This document shows positions 18,924 through 27,700 of a DNA stretch of 64,000 nucleotides, in pieces (position 1 is the stretch's first letter; the number at the start of each line of letters is the position of its first letter). The stretch covers positions 620,001 to 684,000 of the forward strand of contig NC_013084.1 of NCBI RefSeq assembly GCF_000142805.1, in the 5' to 3' direction. The notes under the pieces are model-generated. The model was not told where the DNA came from, made no database searches, and saw nothing but the letters and a program-made list of their open reading frames with translations. A program made the position numbers and the translations under genes. This DNA is from Lachancea thermotolerans CBS 6340 (lineage: Eukaryota > Ascomycota > Saccharomycetes > Saccharomycetales > Saccharomycetaceae).

Positions 18924-21187
18924 TTAGACAATTGAGTTGCTTGCACCCCCCTTTTCTAATTGGCTTGCAACGTTGTTGAACAAGTCGGCAAAGACATCGA
19001 CATACATAATTTCTGAGACGTCTTCCTTTGCTATTTTTCCGTTTTCTGCTTGTTGAGTCACATCTTCGTAATAGTCTGCGTAAGCACGGATGACGAGGTC
19101 CTGTATCGCGTCAATGAGGTGAATCCGGACTTCGTGGTCTTTTATGAAAATGCACATTTGGTTGTATATCCTGGGTAGAATAACCTCAACATTCTTCCTG
19201 AGTTGAGTGTTGTCAGAAATCAATACTCCGGAACAGTTTAAGCATCCTCCTACTATCTCGTGGGCCGCAGTCTCCGTCAGCTCTTTTATGGCATTTCGGA
19301 GCTCAACCGAAAGCTCAGAGCGTGCATCAACCATGTTTTTGACAACCTTTGGAGCACCTTCGCGAGCCAGACTAAAAACAGAGTTGCTAGCCGCAGATAG
19401 TCCACCATGCGCCAAAGACCGAAGAAAGTCTCTCAGGCCCGAGAAATCGACATACGTTTCGTTGCAAACGTACTGAATGTCAAAGTTCTGTACTTGCTTT
19501 CGCAGCATCAGAAGATTTTTCAGGTAGGATAGGTTAACATCGAGGTTATCCTCAGATTCTCGAACTAGGCGAAGCGCCGCTCTTAGGGATTCGACACAGT
19601 CATGGACTATGTGATGAGCCAGAGTGTCGAATATAGATGAATTTACCATTTGATAAATTTTTGATAGAAGTGCGATTGCTCTGGTGACAGGTGGGTAGCA
19701 TGAGTGCATCTCTTCGACCTCGTCTTTAGACTCGGATATACTGTCGAGGAATGACTTCACAATACCATCACCTTTTTCGATCTTTGACAGTCCACCCTTG
19801 CGATGATTGATGGAAAAAGCGTCTCTCGTGGGTCTATAGGCGATGATGCTTGTTTCGACATATATTTGTGCTCTAAAGATTAGTCTGTATTGAACATCCT
19901 GAAGTAGGGGCTCAAATATTTTGTCAAGCTGAACGCTTCTAAATTGTGCATCATACTCTTCCGAGTTTTCTTCAAATTGGTAATACTTATTGAGCAAGGT
20001 AACTGCATCGCATAATGATGCCACATCGGATTCTCGTAACACTTTCTCTCTGACGTGATCGTGAAGGGGTTCACAGAGATGAAAAAGCCATTCATTAAAG
20101 CTTTTCTTACCCTCTTTTTCTGGAAAGAACTGTACGATAAGGCTATATTCATCCTCGCAGAGCTGTGTAAAAAAGAGCAGGTTGTCTTGTATATCCTTCA
20201 CTAGAGAAAAGTTCTTCTGTTGTGCTTCTTTGTTTTCCAGCTGACTCGAGATTAGGGGACCTAGAAGCTTGATCCTGATTCGGAAATATTCATTGTAGCA
20301 GTCTTGTAAAATGCTGTTTAACTCTTCGTGGTATGTTTGATGATGCTTACTAGAGTAGCGGGATGAAAGTTCCCTTGACACGGAATAAAAATCGGCTGCA
20401 ATAGAAGAAAATTTGTTGTACAGTAGCGCATCTCTGGTCGCCGACTGCGAGATACCTTCGAGGGATTTAACGACCTCTTCGAACATAGAACGCAAGCAGT
20501 TCGACAAATAAGTAGCCATAAGGCTGCAGCAACGGACCATGCACTGTTTGAACTTGATGCGGTAAGCTTCTGCGTCTTTAAACTCTTTGTGTTCGCAAAG
20601 AAATTGTAAAGACTCATCTATTTTCGATAACTTGGACTTGAATGAATTCTTCCTCACAATGTTTGGAGATGAAAAGTGATGCAAACCTCTCACAATCGGA
20701 TCCAACGCTTCGAAGTAACTGAGGTACTCCCTTATAGATTTGTGGAGATCATCAAGATTTCTGAACTTTTCGAAGAGTTCATAGGTTGACTCTGTGAAAT
20801 CACGAGTCTCTGATGATATAGCGCAGAACTTGTCAACTGTGAGAGCAAGTTGCTTATTTATCTTTTCCGCTTGATCAATCACTGTTTGATATTCACTCAC
20901 TTTCACATCAACACCGGTCACATATTGATCATACTTTGAATACTTGTTTTCTTTGCATCTAGCTTCTGGTTGCGCGCGAACCTCGATCTGTTTGTAACTC
21001 GTACCAATTCTTCGGAGCTTGCCTAGTAATTCATCATCTTGTAAACTTGGTGACTAAAGTCAAGTACAATGTTAGTCGAGTGTATAAGACTCTGAAGTTT
21101 CCACCTTTCTTAACATACTAAGTATTTCCCTGAAGGAGCGTGAGTTGCGATACTTTGTACAAGAGAGTTCCCCCTACTTCTTGTCAT
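18924..21187 (-). CDS. COG3: COG complex subunit Cog3 (Sec34), two exons
   Basis: The main exon (18924-21053) has no in-frame ATG at its start; coding sense extends back to a stop at 21054-21056, which is the TAG ending an intron. Exon 1 (21119-21187) encodes 23 residues, MTRSRGNSLVQSIATHAPSG and KYL, joined in phase 0 to SPSLQDDELLGKL. This matches the MARSRKNSLV start I recall for S. cerevisiae Cog3. The spliced protein has 732 residues (S. cerevisiae 801). Cog3 belongs to lobe A of the conserved oligomeric Golgi tether, which captures retrograde vesicles. The first half is helical and coiled-coil. The S. cerevisiae gene (YER157W) has no intron. COG3 lies between TFB5 and PET100 where the YDR and YER tracks interleave. 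Confidence 0.92.
21054..21118 (-). other. Spliceosomal intron in COG3 (65 nt)
   Basis: Read on the minus strand: 5' splice site GTATGT at 21118-21113, branch site GACTAAC at 21077-21071, 3' splice site TTTAG ending at 21054. Removing it joins two phase-0 exons and supplies the missing start codon and conserved N-terminus. The branch motif differs from TACTAAC at one position. Confidence 0.9.
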
Positions 21188-21735
21188 TGTTGTTCAAAGC
21201 TGCTTAGTTACTACACAAAACAATTTTCGAAAATTAGATAGTAAAATAACTATTTATGTTGATATATTGTGCATTGCCCAAAATGTAAAAATTAGGTAAA
21301 CCGCCGAACAATACAGGCAACGATTAGATAAAATGCCGTGCGATATTTTAGCAGCCATTATGGCTTGGTGTTGTGTGAGCTTCGAGAGTGATCAGAAGTA
21401 AAAGCATGCCGCATTGTGTTGTTCTTGAAGCTGGTAATTTATCGCGAACATTAAGTGACACCATTAAGCTTTTCCTTGATGCTTCTGATGGGTTTGTTTC
21501 TCATGTCTTCAGTTTGTACATTCGTTTTGTTACGTCGTCTTGCATACATTAGTGAAGTTCCAGTGTCAACTTCTTGCCCCGGCTGGAGGGCCCTCCTCGT
21601 ATCTTAATTCATTCTTAGACATGTATATACAAGATTGAAATTTAAATAAACCGGCCCCTCATAACATAAACATGAAAAGCAAAGATGTTTGAACTTCATG
21701 TTAGTTTAACTAGGGCAACTTACAACCAAATGACT
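21188..21735. other. Intergenic: COG3 promoter and PET100 3' flank
   Basis: 548 bp, AT-rich. A 48-codon plus-strand frame from ATG 21406 to 21552 is present but has no recognisable features. I see no RNA gene. Confidence 0.5.
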
Positions 21736-22056
21736 CTACCTTCCAGAGTTCATCTCCTCCTTAATACGCGCCTTTTCTGCTTCGATGTCAATACCGTATT
21801 CTTCCGCGATCTTCTTCTCTAAGCGTAATCTTTTTTCAAGTCTTTCCTTCTTCATTCTTGCGAGCTCTGCTTTGATTTCGTAAGGCTCCTTGGGAATCTT
21901 ATTCAGAGTCTCTGGATCTGGCCAAAACCCTGGAACGTTCAGCTTCTTGTCAGTATCAATACCAATCCAGTACATTATTGCGACAGGTGAGAGTAGGCAG
22001 AACGCAAACCTGAAGACCTCCAACTGAGACCGCGTATATCTGAAAGGCAGCTTCAT
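21736..22056 (-). CDS. PET100: Cytochrome c oxidase assembly factor Pet100
   Basis: 106 residues (S. cerevisiae 111). The N-terminal FRYTRSQLEVFRFAFCLLSP is followed by one membrane segment, then the conserved NVPGFWPDPETLNKIPKEP motif and a charged coiled tail. Pet100 sits in the mitochondrial inner membrane and chaperones a subcomplex of Cox7, Cox8 and Cox9. YDR079W is its S. cerevisiae counterpart, next to TFB5; here COG3 has come between them. It is divergent from MYG1. Confidence 0.95.
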   Translation of the reverse strand: MKLPFRYTRSQLEVFRFAFCLLSPVAIMYWIGIDTDKKLNVPGFWPDPETLNKIPKEPYEIKAELARMKKERLEKRLRLEKKIAEEYGIDIEAEKARIKEEMNSGR

Positions 22057-22293
22057 AGTTGAATGGTGGCAATATTCGAGTTATCTCAATAGTCTAATAA
22101 ATTCGAGGGGTTCCCTTCTGACCTCTATTAGGATAAAAAGTGGACAAGAATGAGGAGGCAGGCGTAACAGTACTTCTTTTAAGCCCTAATGTAATTCTCT
22201 GCGCCGATAGAAGATGAAATAGATAAATTTGTTTTCTCCGGAAAATACTTAACATTTAATTTACTTTCTTTAACTCAAGTAGTGAAAACGTTG

Positions 22294-23298
22294 ATGTCGG
22301 TGCATAAAAGAGCGAAGGTTAACATGACGAAACAAATTTGTACACATTCAGGATCTTTTCATGCAGATGAGGCCTTGGCCGTCTACATGCTTCGAGTCCT
22401 TCCAGAGTTTAAAGATGCCAAGGTCGTGAGATCTAGAGATCCAGCAAAATGGGAAGAGAGTGATATTGTCGTCGACGTGAGTGGTAAATATGACGTTGAG
22501 AAAAGACTTTTTGACCATCACCAACGTGAATTCTTTGAGACTTTCAGTGAGAAATACAAGACTAAACTCTCAAGTGCAGGACTTGTCTACAAACATTTCG
22601 GCCAAGACATTATAAAAACCCTGCAACCTCAACTTGATGAGTCTGATGTTGAGTTTTTATACGAGAAAGTTTACAAGGACTTCGTTGAATCTCTTGATGC
22701 TAACGATAATGGTATCAGCAACTTTGATGCTGAAGATTTGGGCGTCAAACCAAAGTTCAGCGATAAGAATATCACCATACCTGGTATCATCTCTGGTATG
22801 AACCCCAACTGGAATGGAGACTGTTCAGATGCTAGCTTCGATAAGTGCTTTTTCAAAGCGTCCGATTTTATTGGCGAGGTCTTTGTTAACTTGGTTAAGG
22901 GTTACGGAGAATCGTGGATGCCTGCAAAGGCTTTGGTTCGGGACGCCGTGCAAAACAGACTGCAAGAAGATCCATCCGGTAAAATTATTGTCTTGAAACA
23001 GTTTTGTCCATGGAAGGAGCACCTCTACAATATCGAGAAAGAATTAGGTATCGTGGGTGAGATCTTATTTGTGCTCTTTGAAGATTCTTCAAGCAAATGG
23101 AGAGTATCCACTGTCCCTGTGTCTGCTACATCCTTCAAGTTCAGAGAAGGCCTTCCCGAGCCTCTAAGAGGGCTAAGGGATAATGAGCTAAGTGAAAAAA
23201 GTGGACTGCCTGGTTGTATATTCATTCACGCTGCTGGGTTCATTGGAGGTGCAGATTCTAAAGATACTGTTTTGAAACTGGCGCAAATGAGCCTTTGA
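22294..23298 (+). CDS. MYG1: Myg1-family DHH-like exonuclease
   Basis: 334 residues from ATG 22294; a second in-frame ATG at 22324 lies just before the conserved KQICTHSGSFHADEALAVYM. The family is DHH-related: the HSGSFHADE, VDVSGKYD and FDHHQREF motifs carry the His/Asp metal ligands. Human MYG1 is a 3'-5' RNA exonuclease found in nucleus and mitochondria. The two possible starts could give forms with and without a basic N-terminal extension, which may act as a weak mitochondrial signal. The S. cerevisiae homologue is YER156C (338 residues), next to BEM2 as here. Confidence 0.94.
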   Translation: MSVHKRAKVNMTKQICTHSGSFHADEALAVYMLRVLPEFKDAKVVRSRDPAKWEESDIVVDVSGKYDVEKRLFDHHQREFFETFSEKYKTKLSSAGLVYKHFGQDIIKTLQPQLDESDVEFLYEKVYKDFVESLDANDNGISNFDAEDLGVKPKFSDKNITIPGIISGMNPNWNGDCSDASFDKCFFKASDFIGEVFVNLVKGYGESWMPAKALVRDAVQNRLQEDPSGKIIVLKQFCPWKEHLYNIEKELGIVGEILFVLFEDSSSKWRVSTVPVSATSFKFREGLPEPLRGLRDNELSEKSGLPGCIFIHAAGFIGGADSKDTVLKLAQMSL

Positions 23299-24731
23299 AT
23301 GCAAGCGGTGCGTCTATTTTTGTGCGGGGACAGTCGCGTGCTTAAGTTTCCAAACTCCTCTAGAGCCTCAGCCTGTTCCTAGAGGTATCGTGGTGCCTGA
23401 AACACACAATACCTGCGATAAAACTAATGAGCTTGATTTGATGAGGCCTACTCAAACTATTCAAGTCAATTGGTGGCTGGCCGACCCTTCTTAGAATGTT
23501 TCCCTAAGAATGCCGCCAAACCGCTTTGGGGTGCTGCGAATAATATAAAGTATTTATTAAAACTGCGTTCTGAACGCGGCTATTTTTTTCGGTATTCTTA
23601 TCTTTCCGCTTGAGACAAAACTTGCATCAGGAAGATCATTAGTTTGCCCTACGTACCATAAAGTGAAGCCCATGTATGTAATCATAAGCACTCCACGATT
23701 CCAATGCCCACAGCTTACGGGCCATGCTACGAGGTTCTTTTTGTTTTCAACGTCTTTCTCAGGGGATCTCTGTTTTCGTGATCGAAAATGGGGAATGTTA
23801 TCTATTTGCGCCCGTACAAAAATGTGGCATTTTGAGATCAAACATAGCGCTGTTACTGTATCCTTGGTCTTGGACCAAAATCAGCTACTAGCGCCGGCTA
23901 ACATGAAAATTGCGATGTCAAGATATTCCATTATGTTTGGAGAGACTCTGTAACGAACTTGATATGCATCTAAGTCCGTCCTTCGTCCTCTTTCACTCAT
24001 CCGCGGTCTTTAGGTTGCGCTTTGTGAAATTTCGACTACCCTACGGGCCCCTTCTCAGCCACTCCTATTTACGCTTCGACCTTCCGCTAGCCGCCGAGTG
24101 GTGCCCAGCACTTGTAACATATTATTGTGCATTGAAAATATTAGTTTCTACGCTACAATGTTCGAGCATTCGTTCTGGGGAATGTAGAACACATGCCACT
24201 GACGACTCAACTAGCCAAGTGAGCACCTGACAGGTGCTAGAAACACGATTCTCTGATCATCATTTCACGTAAGCCCTACGTTCAACTAACTAGAAGTTGT
24301 ACTAACGTCAGAAAGTTCTGGCTGCTTAAGGCTTAAAACCTCTTTTGAATGATACGGTAGCTCTCGTCTCTACCTTCTTAGCGTTCACAAAGGGCAGATC
24401 ACGATTGGAGGCAAGGTTTTCAGGAGGCTTGCGATTGTTTGTTTTGCGTCTAAAATGATATGACCTGTTTGTTTCGTTGATTTGGGGACGGTGCGAAAAT
24501 GAGGAAAGCTTTTAACTCTCGAAGGGAACGAACACGCCAATTTTAGAGGTTCAGATAAAGCCCAGTAAGCATTCCAGCCATCTCCCAGCTCAGAAAGGGC
24601 AGTTTGCAAACGGACGGGGTCATTTCTGAAAATTTGCAGGAGAGAGGAGAGCTCTGAGTTGCGCGATACAATAAGAAGGATTGGGACGGACTCAATTTAC
24701 TTGAAGATCGCACAGAATCTCGCATCGCTAA
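23299..24731. other. Long intergenic region upstream of BEM2 (1.43 kb)
   Basis: No convincing gene. Minus-strand coding sense at 23557-23841 starts without an upstream ATG; its first ATG gives only 42 residues with a possible membrane segment, which I do not recognise. The region includes a perfect 17-bp palindrome at 24222-24238. It probably holds a long regulatory region for BEM2. Confidence 0.45.
24222..24238. repeat. Perfect 17-bp palindrome AGCACCTGACAGGTGCT
   Basis: Two 8-bp arms around a single central base, about 500 bp upstream of BEM2. It could be a dimeric transcription-factor site (CACCTG/CAGGTG are E-box-like) or a chance hairpin. Confidence 0.7.
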
Positions 24732-27700
24732 ATGAAGAGTCTTAGGTGGTCCGGCAGAGGAAAAAAGTCAAGCTCCTCGTCGTCCTCGGATGACCGCCAT
24801 AGCGAGCACAGCTCGCAAGGTCAGGCTTCACCTGCACAGCACTGGAATAAGCCGGAGGGCTCATCGCATTCCACTAATTCCCAAGCTCTCCAGAAGAAGC
24901 CTACCGTCTTTGGCAAGCACATGACATCCTCGCCCTCGATATATCTCTCGGAAACTAGCAACCGTTCGAATCGCAGTCTGTCGTCAAGCAGGGCATCAAT
25001 CACCGGTGAAGATTTAAAGCACGAGGACACTCACACTAATTCCACAGTCGCAGATGACCGTACAACGATGGTCACAAGCTTTAGCGCTGAGACAAATGGC
25101 ACAAGCCGGCAGCAAGTTCCCTTGCCCTCTCTTAACAACGATAATTACGACAACACTACATTTAAGGTCGGTTGGGTTAACAAGGCAGCACCCTTCCAGG
25201 CAGCCAATAATAGAGACAGTAGGGTTTACGGAAACAGTAGCGCATCATTAGATCCACAGTCTGGAAGTAAGAGAGGCTCGAATTTCCGGCTTCACAGAGC
25301 AGCACTCAGGGGCTGTGTCCTCAGCCTGTATAAAAGCGGCATTGGAAACGTCAAATACTTTGACCCAAACCTGCCGCCCCCAGCCCACCTTATGGAGCAG
25401 CAGTATCATGAGACATTTTCGCCTGCTCAACCTGCTCAGAAGGCTGAAGAGCCGTTGGCAGTTGTGGAAAAACAACAAAACGACCTTTCCTACTTAAGCG
25501 AGGAATATCCGCATCCAGAGTTGAAGCTTGATAAGGATGGCCGTTTGCTTTCTGGAAGCAACGAAAGCATATGTCATATGATTCTTTTTTGCCCTTATAA
25601 CAACGACGAGAATACCCGCAAAATTATAGATGTTTTGCTGATTCTTCCACTGATTGACAAGTTCGGCGTCTTCTTGAACATTTTTCAATTGTTTGGTGTT
25701 ACTTTCACTAGGCATCGCGTAAAGCTGGTAAACTCGGCAAGGCAACATCATCAGATCTCCGCGAAGGCGGATACACTGATGACGGAAAGATTGGCACTTG
25801 TAGTCAAAGCAATCTTGGACGTTTTCTCAGGCTTCCTGCTGGATGACAAGCTCTTCTCCCAGATTGTGGACTTGGTGGACATTATTTCATTGCATGACGA
25901 CGAAATCTCTACTAATTTGAAGGTTTCGATCGTTGAACGTCAAAACAGGTTAAGCACGCTTTGCTCATTCACAAAGCAAAGATCCTCTCCCGAGGAAATA
26001 GGGATGCTAGTCGATGTTGAGCAGTTTATGAAACTCGACCTTGATGACGTTGCGCGCAGCGTTCACCAAATCAATCACAAGTTTATCAGAGAGTGGAGCC
26101 CGCAGATAGACTACTCTTTGCTGTATGAGTCAAAGTTCAACGAGAAGCATATTTACATGAATCCCATGGTATTCAGAAATTCTGAAAATGTCCATTTCCT
26201 TGGTAGATTGCTAACAACACATCTTTTTGTCTCTAACGGAGCATTCACGCCTCACCAGAGAGCAACGGTGCTCAGCACATGGGTCCAATTGGGTTGCAAG
26301 TTCGAGAAGTTAGGTGACATGGTCTCATGGCTGGCAATAGCCACCATCATCTGTTCTGTTCCTGTATTGAGGCTCGCATCTACTTGGCAGTTTGTTCCTG
26401 AACAAACGCTAAGAGTTATTTTTAAAGACTGGGTGCCAACTATTGTTCAGTTGGATAGAAGGCAGATATCCTCAAAATCAACTAATAGTGTCTTCATCTT
26501 GGCTCCTCCAAACCTGAATGATTCTCGCATACGAGAAAGTGTCATTCCCTTTTTTGGCGATTTAGCAATTAATGCCAACGATCTTCCGCCTGATACGAAG
26601 TTCAAATACCTCGAGAAAAAAATACATCGAACAAAAAATGCATTTTACAAATGGCACCAGCGTATCGAACAGGCCAAAAAATTTGACAACGAAACCGAGC
26701 GAAGTGCGCTTGCCATCCCGGTGGATGATGGAAAAATTACAAACACAATTTTCCGCTACTGGAAATACCATCTGGATCAAGAACAAATGAACATCGATGC
26801 CATAATGGACCTGAGTTTGGCTTTAGAGCCTCCTAAAATCTGCCAAAAGCAATACTCCGCCACTAGTACTAGAAGGAGTGCACTTCTCACCGGCAGTTAT
26901 CTTCCTATGCTGTTCAATGATATGTTTCCTAATTACTCAATTTTTCCTCGCGATTCTTTGATCGGAGCAGCAGGCGTTTCTGGGAATGAAACAAAGAGAC
27001 GGCCCGTAAGCACACAAAAAGTTGGTGCGCCTCAAAAATTAATTCAAGACTATGACCAAGGATCTATTACTGGCGTGGAGAGAATCGACGAGCCTGTAGC
27101 GAAGGAAATATCATCAAAGGTTTCAAACAAGCAAAAACTATTGAAACTTATCAGGGATGCGTTCAACATCGATATGGACATGTTTCATATTTCCGATGAC
27201 ATCATTTTCAAGGCCGCTGATGACGTTGATGGCAGATCGAGACCTGCTAGTGTTGTTATTGAAACACCTAAGCGTATGTCTCAACATTCATCTATAACGG
27301 CGGCAAGAGATTCTCAAGACATCAATCGGCTAAGTTCTGCCATGGAAAGTCTTGATTTTTTCAGCAATATTGGAAAATCAACTGGATCAATCAACGAATC
27401 TTTCATCCAGGTTGTTCTTAAGTGCGCAACGCTTGATAAATTGTTTGATGTTTTGGTTTTAACAACCTCTGTGTTTTCAAAAGTCGTTGATACGGAAGAC
27501 CTGGAAAAATATTTTTACCACGAGAGGAAAAGACAGAACGGCCGAGCACAAAGCTCGGACAGTGCATCGGTGGGGCCTTTGGATTATGCTTTCGTGAGGC
27601 TTCTCATGGATAATGACATTTTTACGGAGACATTTTTCAACACTTATAGAAGTTTCACCACCACGACAATAGTCCTTGAGAACCTCGCTAAACGATTCAT

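Noticed and set aside
21406-21552. 48-codon ATG frame between COG3 and PET100
   Set aside because: Too short and without recognisable features; expected by chance in 548 bp.
23557-23841. 94-codon minus-strand frame with a membrane-like segment downstream of MYG1
   Set aside because: Its first ATG leaves only 42 residues, no splice signals supply an upstream exon, and I recognise no family.
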